A DNA stretch of 57,232 nucleotides. Source: Kiritimatiellia bacterium. Its GTDB lineage: Bacteria > Verrucomicrobiota > Kiritimatiellia > UBA8416 > JABMPJ01. This document shows positions 1 to 9,409 of the stretch, piece after piece. The position numbers and the translations under genes are program-made. The notes below the pieces were generated by a model, which saw only the letters and a program-made list of their open reading frames with translations, did not search any database and was not told the DNA's origin. The stretch spans positions 1-57,232 of the forward strand of contig JAOZSS010000003.1 of NCBI GenBank assembly GCA_029939545.1, written 5' to 3'. The number at the start of each line of letters is the position of its first letter. Position 1 is the stretch's first letter.

Positions 1-498
1 CCACCCTGTTTTCTATGTTTTTCCTCTCTCAGGCAGGAGCGGAAGACCGGTTACCCCCGTTTCGAGATACACGATTACCAGTCGTCGACACTGCTCGACT
101 ACGATCAGTTCTGGGTGGGTGCCCGTGGCTATCACCAGACGTTCCCGAAGATCAAACTTTTCGCTGGTGTCGGCCTTGGCCGCATCGCTATGACTGAGCG
201 CGGCGTCATTGGCGATGCCGACTATATCGAGCTGTTCGGCGGCTTGCAGGGGCGCCTCACGGCCAAGACGACACTCCATGTCCGCGGCGGACATCAGCGC
301 CGTGAGTTCGAAGACGCTATTGAGACCATCGAAGATTGGGTTGCCGCGGCGGGGTTGTCCGGGCGCGTTTCGGAACGTACGGATTGGAATCTGGACCTGT
401 CGCGGATGGAGCGGGTCAGCGTGCGAATACGCGTTGGCGCCGCGTCGCCAGGTCGCGGCGTCGATGCGGCTACCAATAGATCGAATGCACTCACGTAA
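1..498 (+). CDS. 3' fragment of a probable outer-membrane beta-barrel protein
   Basis: The reading frame is open from the first base of the window to a TAA at 496-498, so the 5' end lies outside. The 165 visible residues alternate polar and hydrophobic/aromatic residues (for example FWVGARGYHQ, IKLFAGVGLGRIA, YIELFGGLQGRL, TTLHVRGGHQRR), a pattern typical of amphipathic beta strands. Codon use favours G/C at third positions, as in neighbouring genes. The last 30 or so residues look less strand-like and may reflect a late frameshift. It ends 8 bases inside the convergent lysA. Beta-barrel identity is inferred from strand periodicity only; no family was recognised. Confidence 0.5.
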   Translation, partial: PPCFLCFSSLRQERKTGYPRFEIHDYQSSTLLDYDQFWVGARGYHQTFPKIKLFAGVGLGRIAMTERGVIGDADYIELFGGLQGRLTAKTTLHVRGGHQRREFEDAIETIEDWVAAAGLSGRVSERTDWNLDLSRMERVSVRIRVGAASPGRGVDAATNRSNALT

Positions 499-1759
499 CT
501 GCGAAGTCTGCCACTCCGTCCAGGTCGAGCGTAGCGAAGTAGTCGTCGATGGTCTCGGCGCGCCGGATCTCGACCACATCGCCGTTCTCACGCAGGAGGA
601 GCTCGGCCGAGCGGAGCTTGCCGTTGTAGTTGAAGCCCATGGCGTGGCCGTGGGCACCGGCATCGTGGATCACGACCAGATCGCCGAACGCGAGCTCGGG
701 CAGCTCGCGGTCGATGGCAAACTTGTCGTTATTCTCACAGAGCGATCCCGTCACGTCGTAGACATGATCGGCGGGGGCGTTCTCTTTGCCCACCACTGAG
801 ATATGGTGATAGGCGCCATAGAGGGCCGGCCGCATGAGATTGGCCATGCAGGCATCAAGGCCGACGAATGTCTTGTAGGTGTTCTTGATGTGCCGAACGC
901 GCGAAACGAGATAGCCATACGGCCCGGTAATCATGCGCCCGCATTCCATGTACAGGTTCAGTGGGTCGAGGCCGTTGGCCACGATGGTTTCCTTGTAGTG
1001 TCGGCGGATGTGGCTGCTTAACCGAGGGAGGTCGAGGGGCGTATCGTCCGGCGTGTACGGGATGCCGATACCGCCGCCGATGTTGACGAGTTCAAAGCGG
1101 ATATCGAGGGTGCGTGACAGCTCGACGATCAGGTCGAACAGAATCTCGACGGTTTCGGCAAAGTAGTTCAGGTCCAACTCGTTTGAGGCCACCATAGTGT
1201 GGATGCCGAAGCGAGAGACGCCCTTGTCGCGTGCCTGGCGATAAGCCTCGAAGAGCTGGTCGCGTGTGAGGCCGTACTTGGCCTCTTCCGGATGGCCGAT
1301 GATCACATTTCCCTTCTTGAGGGGGCCGGGGTTGTAGCGAAAAGAGAGTAGGTCAGGCAGCCCGGCGTGCTGTTCGAGGAACGGCAGATGGGAGATGTCG
1401 TCGAGGTTGATCACGGCGCCCATGTCGCGGGCCTTGCGAAACTCCTCCTCCGGCGTGTCGTTCGAGCTGAAGAACACAGAGTCGCCTGCCACGCCGACAG
1501 CCTGGGCCAGCTGTAGTTCCGCCATCGAGCTGCAGTCGACGCCGAAACCCTCGGCCTTGAGAATCTTTACAATGTAGGGGTTGGGAGTGGCCTTCACGGC
1601 AAAGTACTCGCGAAACCCCTTGTTCCACGAAAAGGCGGCATTCACGGCGCGTGCGTTGGCGCGGATGGCTTTTTCATCATAGATATGGAATGGCGTAGGG
1701 TACCGGGAGGTCAGCTCTTCCAGCCATGCGGGGTCAAAGGGAGACGCTTTTGTCGACAT
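491..1759 (-). CDS. lysA: Diaminopimelate decarboxylase (PLP enzyme, fold type III)
   Basis: Predicted to decarboxylate meso-diaminopimelate to L-lysine in the cytoplasm, the last step of lysine synthesis. The 422 residues match the family in length and order. The alanine-racemase-like barrel carries the PLP lysine in EYFAVKATPNP (K56), a phosphate-binding glycine run VNIGGGIGIPY (about 226-235) and ECGRMITGP (272-280). The C-terminal beta domain has GSLCENNDKF, whose Cys341 fits the substrate-binding cysteine of DAP decarboxylases. The ATG at 1759 is preceded by AGGAC at a normal distance. It is 58 bp downstream of the hybrid kinase and could be cotranscribed with it. A related amino-acid decarboxylase of the same fold is the main alternative, but the Cys motif favours LysA. 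Confidence 0.9.
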   Translation of the reverse strand: MSTKASPFDPAWLEELTSRYPTPFHIYDEKAIRANARAVNAAFSWNKGFREYFAVKATPNPYIVKILKAEGFGVDCSSMAELQLAQAVGVAGDSVFFSSNDTPEEEFRKARDMGAVINLDDISHLPFLEQHAGLPDLLSFRYNPGPLKKGNVIIGHPEEAKYGLTRDQLFEAYRQARDKGVSRFGIHTMVASNELDLNYFAETVEILFDLIVELSRTLDIRFELVNIGGGIGIPYTPDDTPLDLPRLSSHIRRHYKETIVANGLDPLNLYMECGRMITGPYGYLVSRVRHIKNTYKTFVGLDACMANLMRPALYGAYHHISVVGKENAPADHVYDVTGSLCENNDKFAIDRELPELAFGDLVVIHDAGAHGHAMGFNYNGKLRSAELLLRENGDVVEIRRAETIDDYFATLDLDGVADFAVT

Positions 1760-1817
1760 AGTTCTCTTGTCCTTTCACGGGCAAACAGGGAACAACGCGG
1801 CGGCAAAACTGTCAAGC

Positions 1818-4019
1818 CTATCCGGCACGGTCGATGGCGGCGGCGATGGCATCGGCGAGCTGGCGCATGACAATGGGTTTCTGGATAATGTCGGCGAACC
1901 CATCACGCAGGGCCTCGGCCTCGGTGTATTGCTGACTGTAGCCGGTGCAGAGGATAACCGGCAGGTCGGGCTGAAGTTCGGTGACCGCCTTGGCCAGTTC
2001 GCGCCCGCTGATACCCGGCATGGAGAGGTCGGTCACCACCAGATCGTAAGCGCCTGGCGATTGGCGCAGCATCGTCAGCGCCTCTTCGCCGTCGCAGGCG
2101 AGCGCGGGGGCGTAGCCGAGGGCACGCAACATCTTTACGGCCATCTGGGCCACGGCGGTTTCATCATCCACAAACAGCACCGACCGTCCGCTACCGGCGT
2201 GCAGATCCTGAGTGTCAGAGGCATCCTCGGTGGCCTGCTGCTCGACAACCGGCAGGACCACGTGGAAGGTCGTGCCTTCACCCAGTACCGAGGTGACCGT
2301 CAGCGCTCCCTTCAGCCCGACGATGATGCCGTGCACGACGGCGAGTCCCATGCCGGTGCCTTCCCCGCTCGGCTTGGTCGTGAAGAACGGTTCAAAAATC
2401 CGTTCGAGCGTGGCGACATCCATGCCGCAGCCGGTGTCCTTGACCCTGATGCGAAGATAGCGTCCCGGCTCCAGGTCGGGGAACTCGGACTGTGCGCGGG
2501 TGCCGATCACGAAATCGGCCACATGGACCTCGATCTCACCCCCGCTCTCTTTCATGGTATACCCGGCATTGGTGCAGAGGTTCATCATGACCTGGTGAAT
2601 CTGGGTGGGATTGCTGATGACGACGTCCTGGTCGGTCTTGATGATGCAGCTGACCTTCACACCATCGGGCACCGAGGACTGCTGCAGCTTGACGACTTCC
2701 TTGACGATCGGGATCAGGTGGACCGGCTTGTTCTCGTGTTCGTGCTGACGGCTGAACATAAGGATCTGTTGGACGAGGTCCTTGGCGCGATAGCTGGCCT
2801 TGTGGATCTCCTTCAGAAATTCCACGTTGGGTTCGGTGTCATCCATGCCGTGCAGCATGATCTCAGTGTAGCCGAGAATGGGCGTCAGGATATTGTTGAA
2901 GTCGTGCGCGATGCCGCCGGCCAGCGTCCCGAGCGCCTCCATCTTCTGGGCCTGCTGAAGCTGGCGTCCGCTGCGCTGGAGGGCTTCCTTGGTCTGAATG
3001 CGGCTGGTAATGTCCTGCACCTGCAGCAGGTAGCCGCGTGGCGCGTATTCGCGATCCATACCCAGGTTCAGCATCAATACATCAAGGTGTCCCGCTCCGC
3101 GTCGGCTGGTTACATAGAGGCCGTCGGTCCGCGCCTTATCGAAATCAATACTCATCTCGAACTGTGCCGTATCGCGCTGCTCGAGAACCCGGCGCATTCG
3201 CTCCGGAATAAACGGGTTCGCAAACGGATCGAATTGCGCGAACTGCTCGGTATCGGGCGCACCGAACGTTTTGAGGCAGGCCTGGTTGACGTTCAGAAGC
3301 TTGCCCGTGCCGTCGTAGAGTGCCACGCCGACCGGCGAGTGTGAGAAAAACTCCTCGAAGCGCCGCTCGCTTTCCTGTAGATCGCGCTTGGCCTTCTCGC
3401 GCTCGGAAACATCGTGTGCGGTGGAGATGATCATAGACTTGCCTTCCAGCTCGAAGGCGTGCGAATAGATCTCCACCGGGATGTGATCGCCGTCATGGGT
3501 CAGGAAGGTGCTGGTATATTCGGCATGGCCCTCGGCCAGGATGCGCTCAACCAGTTGGCGGACCGGGCGCACGGCAAAGGCGGTTTCACGGTCCATGATC
3601 TCGTCATCGGAAAGCGTGACCAGTTCGCTGCGGGTATAGCCGGTAATCGCGGAGGGTGTATCTGCGGTTTGAATCTCCAGCGGCGAGAGCTTGAGTAGCT
3701 TGTCGCGGCTGTAGCCCAGCGTCTCACACGCCACCACGTTCACCTCGGTAAAGTGGCCGGGCAGGCCGTCCTCGGTGAGTCCGTACATGAAGACCATGTC
3801 GGTGGTGTGGGCAAACAGAATGCGGTAGAGCCGGTCCTTAAGCACGAGGGCGGTCTCGGCCAAGACGCGGGCTTCGCGCTCGTTCTTCAGCTTGCCGCGC
3901 TCATAGAGGACGCGCAGTGAGTGCTGGCGTGCCTGCCGGAGAAGCAGAATATAGCCAGCGACACACGCTGCGATGAGTGTGATGGTGCCAACCAGAAATG
4001 CCAGCGCTACGCTGTTCAC
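1818..4019 (-). CDS. Membrane-anchored hybrid sensor histidine kinase (PAS-PAS-HisKA-HATPase-REC)
   Basis: A 733-residue sensor of a phosphorelay. Visible order: one N-terminal membrane helix (about 6-27), a short coiled segment, PAS domain 1 (about 62-205), PAS domain 2 (about 216-340), a HisKA segment with phospho-acceptor His372 in GGIAHDFNN, and an ATP-binding domain with N box MMNLCTNAGYT (478-488), G1 DTGCGMD (528-534) and G2 GEGTGMGLA (552-560). The C-terminal receiver domain has acidic VDDE (617-620), phospho-acceptor Asp664 in TDLSMPG and Lys714 in QKPI. No periplasmic sensor loop is visible, so the signal is probably sensed by the PAS domains. The PAS-HisKA-REC layout without a DNA-binding output is usual for orphan hybrid kinases. 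It lies 39 bp after the FHA gene. Confidence 0.93.
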   Translation of the reverse strand: MNSVALAFLVGTITLIAACVAGYILLLRQARQHSLRVLYERGKLKNEREARVLAETALVLKDRLYRILFAHTTDMVFMYGLTEDGLPGHFTEVNVVACETLGYSRDKLLKLSPLEIQTADTPSAITGYTRSELVTLSDDEIMDRETAFAVRPVRQLVERILAEGHAEYTSTFLTHDGDHIPVEIYSHAFELEGKSMIISTAHDVSEREKAKRDLQESERRFEEFFSHSPVGVALYDGTGKLLNVNQACLKTFGAPDTEQFAQFDPFANPFIPERMRRVLEQRDTAQFEMSIDFDKARTDGLYVTSRRGAGHLDVLMLNLGMDREYAPRGYLLQVQDITSRIQTKEALQRSGRQLQQAQKMEALGTLAGGIAHDFNNILTPILGYTEIMLHGMDDTEPNVEFLKEIHKASYRAKDLVQQILMFSRQHEHENKPVHLIPIVKEVVKLQQSSVPDGVKVSCIIKTDQDVVISNPTQIHQVMMNLCTNAGYTMKESGGEIEVHVADFVIGTRAQSEFPDLEPGRYLRIRVKDTGCGMDVATLERIFEPFFTTKPSGEGTGMGLAVVHGIIVGLKGALTVTSVLGEGTTFHVVLPVVEQQATEDASDTQDLHAGSGRSVLFVDDETAVAQMAVKMLRALGYAPALACDGEEALTMLRQSPGAYDLVVTDLSMPGISGRELAKAVTELQPDLPVILCTGYSQQYTEAEALRDGFADIIQKPIVMRQLADAIAAAIDRAG

Positions 4020-4058
4020 TCTACCCCCGAGGCTTCTCCGTACATATCCCGGCCGCGG

Positions 4059-4487
4059 TCAGGCGGACTCCGGGATAACGAACTCGAACAGGTACGGGGA
4101 TGAGCTGGTACCGACACGAATCTCGCTGCCGTTGTTCAGCGGGCAACGACCGCCCTGGTCGTTGCCCCCCACGAGCTGGTCATCGACGATCGTTCCGCAG
4201 GCGCTGCCGCGGTCAATCAGGACATAGCTGCCGTTCGGTTCCTGTTCGATCTGAAAATGCTCGCGCGAGACGTTCAGTTTTTCGCCCACGTCCAACAGGT
4301 AGAGCTCGTTCGTGGGGGGGGCACTGGTCTGCCGACGTTCGATAGAGCGATATTCGCCCGCGACCAAGGCCACGCGGCGCTCCCGCCCAACACGGTAGGG
4401 CACATGTTCGATGAGGCGCTCGTCGCGCTGCATGGATTTCCGGGCCTCCTCGGTCAGGGGCCGCAGACTAGGCGTCGTCGTACTCAT
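4059..4487 (-). CDS. FHA-domain protein (phosphothreonine-binding)
   Basis: A 142-residue protein that is mostly one FHA domain. Hallmarks are visible: VGRE (33-36), SREHF (74-78), DRGSACGT (92-99, the usual N-G/S-T loop) and a closing LNNGSEIRVG (117-126). FHA domains bind phosphothreonine peptides, so this is probably an adaptor for a Ser/Thr kinase signal. No kinase gene is in the window. An odd point is an extended loop between VGRE and SREHF containing RRQTSAPPTNEL, longer than in minimal FHA domains. The gene lies between the pseudopilin and the hybrid kinase in the same direction, with gaps of 92 and 39 bp, so an operon is possible but not shown. Confidence 0.85.
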   Translation of the reverse strand: MSTTTPSLRPLTEEARKSMQRDERLIEHVPYRVGRERRVALVAGEYRSIERRQTSAPPTNELYLLDVGEKLNVSREHFQIEQEPNGSYVLIDRGSACGTIVDDQLVGGNDQGGRCPLNNGSEIRVGTSSSPYLFEFVIPESA

Positions 4488-4579
4488 AGATCAATCTCCA
4501 CTTTCCAAATAAGTTTCGCCCAATGATGAGTGGCTGTCAAGCGCCCTAACCGGCAACGCGCATGGCGTCGCCGCTGCGG

Positions 4580-5305
4580 CTACTCCAGGTCGTAGAGGCT
4601 GTTGTCATCGGAAAGGAACCCGTATCTCTTGTCGAGTTTTCCGCTTGCGGCCGAGCTGGTATACCGCTCGCTGCGCGATTCAACGTGAGCATCAGCAAAC
4701 GCGACGTTGGTTCGGCCCCGATGGCGAAAGCCCTGTGTTCCCGATTTCGCCTGGGAGCCATCGCTGTCGAGCCGCCCCGGGAAGGGCGATCGCATAAACT
4801 TGTTGGCCCCGCTCTCGTATTCGGCGTCTCCGAACAGCGCGCACTGGCTGGGATCGGCGATCATACCGAGGCTGGCGGATTGCGTCGAATGGGCCATGTT
4901 GCCACCGTCGCGTCTGAGGATGCGTCCCCCGATATAGCTGGCGTTGTAGTTGTAGCCGGTATACGGATCATCCTCCCACATCGCCTCACCATGGAAAGAC
5001 GGGCATTGTTGTATCCGGTACCGTGCTCCCATTTCCCACAGGTATGCCTCCCAGGTCTTGGTGGTGCCGGTCGAGAAGTCGCGTGTGTAGGCGGGAGGAA
5101 ACTGGCCGTGCTCAGACTCGTATATCAGAGCTGCCAGCGCCATCTGGCGCAGATTGCCGACACAGGCAATGCGTCGTGCTTCCTCCCGCGCCGTGTGCGC
5201 TGCCGACAGGGAGAGCGCCGCCAGGACACCGATGATCGCCATCACGACCAAAAGCTCCAGCAGCGTGAATCCGGCTGTGTTTCTTCTCTGCGCGTCACTC
5301 ATCAT
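4580..5305 (-). CDS. Type II secretion-like pseudopilin with H-x9-D tail motif
   Basis: A 241-residue secreted protein with a textbook prepilin leader: a short basic N-terminus ending in Gly12, then FTLLELLVVMAIIGVLAALS. Cleavage is predicted between Gly12 and Phe13 with Glu17 at mature position 5. Near the C-terminus FRHRGRTNVAFADAHV (about 193-208) matches the H-X9-DG-type motif of the large pseudopilin family of PVC bacteria. The start overlaps the stop of the upstream surface-protein gene by 11 bp, so it is probably the third gene of the riboswitch-controlled unit. It needs a prepilin peptidase and a T2SS/T4P-like machine encoded elsewhere. The family is clear; its cargo or role is unknown. 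Confidence 0.9.
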   Translation of the reverse strand: MMSDAQRRNTAGFTLLELLVVMAIIGVLAALSLSAAHTAREEARRIACVGNLRQMALAALIYESEHGQFPPAYTRDFSTGTTKTWEAYLWEMGARYRIQQCPSFHGEAMWEDDPYTGYNYNASYIGGRILRRDGGNMAHSTQSASLGMIADPSQCALFGDAEYESGANKFMRSPFPGRLDSDGSQAKSGTQGFRHRGRTNVAFADAHVESRSERYTSSAASGKLDKRYGFLSDDNSLYDLE

Positions 5306-7595
5306 GGCGCACCCGGAGCCTCAAAAAAGTACCGCCACTATCGACCACGGCGCTATCCGCCATCGGCAGGACTCCGTTGGAGGGAGTGGATGCAGCCGCA
5401 GTGCTCTGGATGCCATCCGTGGACCAGTCAGGACTCAGCAGACTGACCGTGCGAACCGCTCCAACATCCACGTCGGGAGCGTGGGTTGACACTGTGTACG
5501 ACACGTCAAGCCGGGGGGGTGTTGAGGCCCTGTCCAGCGCAGCCGCAAAGGCCGCTTCTCCCGTTCCGTTGGTAGGGCTACGGCCCAGGCCGTATGCCAT
5601 GAGGTTGACGATGCCATCGTGGTCCGCATCGGCCCCGTCGGCTTCCTCGGCGGGTGCGCCCATCCATGCAAAATGGCACGTGCGCCAGAGCTGTTGCGGG
5701 AGCCCTGGGGCCACATCGGCCATGGCGTCGACTTCGGGGGCCAGGGAGACGGTTGGCGCGATGCGGACGTAGCGTATCCATTTGTGTCCTGTGGCAGGGC
5801 AGGGCGCAAGGGGGAGGTCCCCGATATCGAAGCCGGTGCCGCCAGCCGAGCCGCGATAACGTTGTGCCAACGCGCCTACGCTCTCGCCCTCCCAGTCGTC
5901 GGGACCAACGGATGGGTCGGGCGGAACCGTTGGGTCCGTGGCACCCCCCCACCAGGCGTTGGAATGGCCGCTGTACGTATGGCCGGGATCATAGACGCGC
6001 CCAAGCGTCGGCATGAAGCGGTCGCACCGGTTGCTGACAAAAGCATGCCATGTTACGCCGTCCTGGCTTACCGACACGCCCCCCTCATCCGTTTCGCAGA
6101 CCGCAGAGACCGTGGTATTGGTAGGTGTCCCATTCTCCCACTCTTCCCCTGTTCCGATCAACTGCATGGCATTGCCGAAGAGCAGGAAATCCACGCCATA
6201 GGGATTGGCGGGGTTATCCAGTACTTTGTGGTCGAAGGCCAAAACCAACTCGCCCCCGAGCCCCACGGTTACAAGCTCGTGAGCTCGGAATGGGGCATAG
6301 ACCGGGACGACAGGTACGGCGTTGGTGAAATCAATGGCGCCATCGTCTCCGGTCGTATCCACCGTTGGCCGACCCAGGGCGGCGGTTGAGTCTGTGAACG
6401 GGTCGCCCGTAATCCAGTCGAATCCGATGCCCGTGCCCTCAGTATAGGTGACGACGCTGTCGCCGTAAGGATAGTGCAGTGCCGCGGACGGCCAGCCCGG
6501 GGTACGGGCCACCGTGCCGGTGGAACGGCTCCACACATCCCATGAGCCATCGTACAGCATCCGGTTGTCCAGCCCGGCAATGGTGTCAACAGGGGTTGCT
6601 TCGAAGTAGATGTCTGAGTAGTCGATTGTCCAGTGCGACCAGTTGGCGCTCTGCGCCGTTGCGTTTGTGTGGTCGGTTGAGAATGATGAAAGCACCACGT
6701 CATGGGCGTGGGTTCCCGGCAGGATATCGCCATGGCGGACCGGTCGCTGGTAGGCGCATTCGGCCAGCACGAGGCCGTCGGGCGTGTTCGTCAGCGATCC
6801 GGTGAGCGCGCTGTCTGCGTTGGTGACCGCTTGCCACATATCGAGCGCAGTGGCCTCACCGTCCCATCGGTAGCCCCATGCCAGTGCATGACGCCGCGAG
6901 CGGTCATGCCAGTCCATCACCAGGGCGGCGCGGTTGGAGCCCGCGCCTGTCCAGAACTCGATCTCGTCGAGCGCGAAGCCTGCCATCGGGATCGCCGGCA
7001 GTGGCGATCCAGGCATGGCGGCAACACACTCGACCGGTGGCGGGTTCGATCCGACCGGGAAGGTGACGACGGCTGGCCGCCAGCCATCCCAGTCGCCATC
7101 TTCCAATTGACGCACCCCGAAACCACTACCGGACTCGATCCACGATCCGCCGCTGAACGGATCGCCTACACCGAGGGAATAGTGCCAGTACTGGCTGTAC
7201 CACCCCTCTTCATAATGGTCATCCGGATCATCGGCGTAGCCGGTCTCGGTGCCGATTCCCGCCGTGCCCGGGTGGAACGCGCCGCCATCGCCATCAACGT
7301 CGTAGCCCACGCCGTAGACCACTTGGCCGAGGAACCCGGAGGTGTAGATGAAGCGGGCGAGGCGGGGATCTGCCGCCACAACGGCCTCAAACATGTCTCG
7401 CCCTGTCATGGTGCCATTCCATCGATAGCCCCACGCCAGACTGACCGGATCGATGCCGTCGTTCCAGTCAAGAACGAGAGCGGCACGATTGGTGCCGTGC
7501 CCAACCCAGAAGCGGATGTCTTCCAGGTCGAACTCGGCATGGACCTGTGCGGTGGCCAGGAGTCCAAGGCAGGCCCGAAGGACAGCCTTGGACAC
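5295..7595 (-). CDS. Large secreted surface protein with two FWVG-type domains, riboswitch-linked
   Basis: I choose a GTG start at 7595 because it gives a clean signal peptide (MSKAVLRACLGLLATAQVHA then EFDLEDI), lies 7 bp after the upstream stop and has AGGCG before it. An in-frame ATG at 7640 would overlap the upstream gene. The mature 766-residue protein has two copies of one domain, starting at about 21 (LEDIRFWVGHGTNRAALVLD) and 209 (LDEIEFWTGAGSNRAALVMD), each followed by LAWGYRW(N/D)G. From about 380 there is a third domain (TGIGFDWITGDPFTDSTAALG to GVDFLLFGNAM) that also occurs in the upstream gene. The C-terminus has a DADHDGIVNLMAYGLGRSP module typical of PVC surface proteins. I recall FWVG-type domains in surface proteins near B12 transporters, which would fit the riboswitch, but that is memory and not proof. 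No catalytic motif was seen. Confidence 0.75.
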   Translation of the reverse strand: MSKAVLRACLGLLATAQVHAEFDLEDIRFWVGHGTNRAALVLDWNDGIDPVSLAWGYRWNGTMTGRDMFEAVVAADPRLARFIYTSGFLGQVVYGVGYDVDGDGGAFHPGTAGIGTETGYADDPDDHYEEGWYSQYWHYSLGVGDPFSGGSWIESGSGFGVRQLEDGDWDGWRPAVVTFPVGSNPPPVECVAAMPGSPLPAIPMAGFALDEIEFWTGAGSNRAALVMDWHDRSRRHALAWGYRWDGEATALDMWQAVTNADSALTGSLTNTPDGLVLAECAYQRPVRHGDILPGTHAHDVVLSSFSTDHTNATAQSANWSHWTIDYSDIYFEATPVDTIAGLDNRMLYDGSWDVWSRSTGTVARTPGWPSAALHYPYGDSVVTYTEGTGIGFDWITGDPFTDSTAALGRPTVDTTGDDGAIDFTNAVPVVPVYAPFRAHELVTVGLGGELVLAFDHKVLDNPANPYGVDFLLFGNAMQLIGTGEEWENGTPTNTTVSAVCETDEGGVSVSQDGVTWHAFVSNRCDRFMPTLGRVYDPGHTYSGHSNAWWGGATDPTVPPDPSVGPDDWEGESVGALAQRYRGSAGGTGFDIGDLPLAPCPATGHKWIRYVRIAPTVSLAPEVDAMADVAPGLPQQLWRTCHFAWMGAPAEEADGADADHDGIVNLMAYGLGRSPTNGTGEAAFAAALDRASTPPRLDVSYTVSTHAPDVDVGAVRTVSLLSPDWSTDGIQSTAAASTPSNGVLPMADSAVVDSGGTFLRLRVRHDE

Positions 7596-7602
7596 GGGTC
7601 GC

Positions 7603-9177
7603 CTACAGCACAACGCGGATCTGAACAAATCTGTCATCATTGCTGTTCCCGTACCAAAAGGTGTTGGTGCCTGTTGGACTGCGCCGGACGTTCCCATCCA
7701 GTACCATCCACCCGTTTGTAAGGCTGCTTGTGTGTTCCACTTGGAACGGAATATCTGAGCCGTTGGTACCGCCAAGCCACGTCACGTAGTTCGAGTCGCC
7801 TACGCGTCCCATGTCGGTGATATGGAAGAACGAATCGATGTTGTCGGCATCCGTTCCGGACAGAAACTCCTCCCATGCACAGAATCCATCGTGGTCGATA
7901 TCTGCGAGCGCGGCGGCGTCAAACGTGGGGTAGGTGGCGTTGGTAAGCCCGTTCTCAACCAGCCAGTGAACCGGGGTCTCATTGGTTGCCATGTCCGGAT
8001 CGAATACGGCCGTTATGCTTCGATGGCGATCCATGCACAAACCCATTGTATGAGTTGCCGTGTCACCTTGTGTGGCACCGGTCCATTCTGCGAAATAGAA
8101 ATAGGTTCCCGGCGTGGCCACGAGCGTGATATTCGTCCCGTGCTGATGGGTCCCGTTCGACAGGTTCACATGGCCGCGCCCTTCCGTGTTCACCGTGAGC
8201 GTAAACGCCGCCACCGCAGCGACATCGCTGAACCCGTCGATCTCAGTGGACCATCCCTGACCGAGGGCCTGTGTGACCATGACATACTGAATCCAGTCGA
8301 GCCCGGTCGCGGAGATGTCAACCGGAGCGCCGCCGCCAGCGCCGTTATAGCCAGCCAGCATTGTGGGGTAGTCCGATCCGACCCAGGCCAGGTTCGTGTC
8401 TACCGGCATGAGAAAGTCCGAGGGTGTTGTGCCGTCCGATCCGTAAGCCGACGAGGTGTCGCGGTAGCCCTGGCTCGGGTAAGCGCCATCGGCGGTGATC
8501 GCCGTGATCTCGTGCCAGTTGGTGCCGTTTTGACTGACCAGGATCGTGCCCGGGTCGTTATCCAGGGCCGCTACCTCTCCGTCGGGATAGCTTGAGTCCC
8601 AGAAGAAGCTGTTGCCAAAGATAATCAAGTCGGCACCGAACGGGTTGAGCACGTCGTTGCTCACGGGATGATCGAAGCGAACAGCCAGGTAGCCCCCCGA
8701 GCCGATCGAAACAAGCTCGCTATCCTGGTAGGGGCTAGAGAACATGGTGATATCACCCCAGGCACCATCACGTGTCGGCCGGCCGAGCGACGAGGCTGTG
8801 TTTGTGTAGGGTTCGCCCGTCCAGTAGTCGGTTGCTACGTTCGTTCCTGACATGTAGCCCACGACCTCGTACGCCCACGGTCCTCCCGTGAACTCGGCCG
8901 TAATCGAGCGGGCACCATCAATCGGAACATCAACCTGATTTCCATTGATCGTGCATCCGTTGGTGTTGCCGCCCCAGCCCAGAAACGCGCAGTGTTCATC
9001 CGGGGTAGCAGTTAGCGTGTTTGTAGTCCCCAGTGTGTACAATCCCGTTCCGGGTGACACTGTGCCATTACCGCCAACCACGTCCACCGTGAGAAGCACA
9101 TCTTGTCCCTCGGTTCTGGTCGCCACGCTACTACAGGCCACAACCGCCAATACGAGTCCCATCCATCTCTTTATCAC
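7603..9177 (-). CDS. Secreted surface protein with two InlB-like repeats, first gene after the B12 riboswitch
   Basis: About 524 residues. An ATG at 9186 directly abuts a GGGAGG Shine-Dalgarno, too close to be used. The in-frame GTG at 9177 sits 9 nt from it and is my choice. A signal peptide follows (KRWMGLVLAVVACSSVATRTEGQ region). Using ATG-9186 numbering, order is: a divergent InlB/'bacterial repeat' domain (about 31-100, LTVDVVGGNGTVSPGTG), a domain shared with the next gene (about 105-290, YWTGEPYTNTASSLGRPT to FGADLIIFGNSFFWD), a second InlB-like repeat (about 332-400), and a DIDHDGFCAWEEFLSGTD tail module. It lies 7 bp before the next surface gene. Surface attachment and ligand binding are inferred from domain type; no specific function is recognised. 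Confidence 0.75.
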   Translation of the reverse strand: MIKRWMGLVLAVVACSSVATRTEGQDVLLTVDVVGGNGTVSPGTGLYTLGTTNTLTATPDEHCAFLGWGGNTNGCTINGNQVDVPIDGARSITAEFTGGPWAYEVVGYMSGTNVATDYWTGEPYTNTASSLGRPTRDGAWGDITMFSSPYQDSELVSIGSGGYLAVRFDHPVSNDVLNPFGADLIIFGNSFFWDSSYPDGEVAALDNDPGTILVSQNGTNWHEITAITADGAYPSQGYRDTSSAYGSDGTTPSDFLMPVDTNLAWVGSDYPTMLAGYNGAGGGAPVDISATGLDWIQYVMVTQALGQGWSTEIDGFSDVAAVAAFTLTVNTEGRGHVNLSNGTHQHGTNITLVATPGTYFYFAEWTGATQGDTATHTMGLCMDRHRSITAVFDPDMATNETPVHWLVENGLTNATYPTFDAAALADIDHDGFCAWEEFLSGTDADNIDSFFHITDMGRVGDSNYVTWLGGTNGSDIPFQVEHTSSLTNGWMVLDGNVRRSPTGTNTFWYGNSNDDRFVQIRVVL

Positions 9178-9314
9178 GACCGGCATCCTCCCTTTGGTTT
9201 AGTAGTCAAGCGGTCGCGGAAGCGGACCCAAGCGGGGTGATAAGGGGAGGGAAGCACACGGCACCCCAATCGCGAGGGCCGTCATCATGCCTATGGGTCC
9301 GCATTTCGCGGCCC

Positions 9315-9341
9315 AAAAAAACCTCCGCTCTCCACTGGAGG
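9315..9341 (-). terminator. Candidate intrinsic terminator of the cobalamin riboswitch expression platform
   Basis: On the minus strand CCTCC, a 10-nt loop and GGAGG (9341 to 9322) are followed at once by seven T residues (9321-9315). It lies between the aptamer and the first surface gene, the right place for a transcription-attenuating expression platform. The stem is short and an alternative CTCC/GGAG pairing overlaps it, so whether it switches transcription is inferred. Confidence 0.55.
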
Positions 9342-9409
9342 ACGAAGGTCTGTCTGCACACTAGACTGTCTAGCTATGCGGGTGGCCCTCGATCCGGCGA
9401 AGAAGCCTT

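Noticed and set aside
1767..3344. 525-codon open frame on the plus strand over the histidine kinase gene
   Set aside because: It lies entirely antisense to a clearly conserved kinase; the long open frame follows from the GC-rich codon use of the real gene, and its protein looks like no family.
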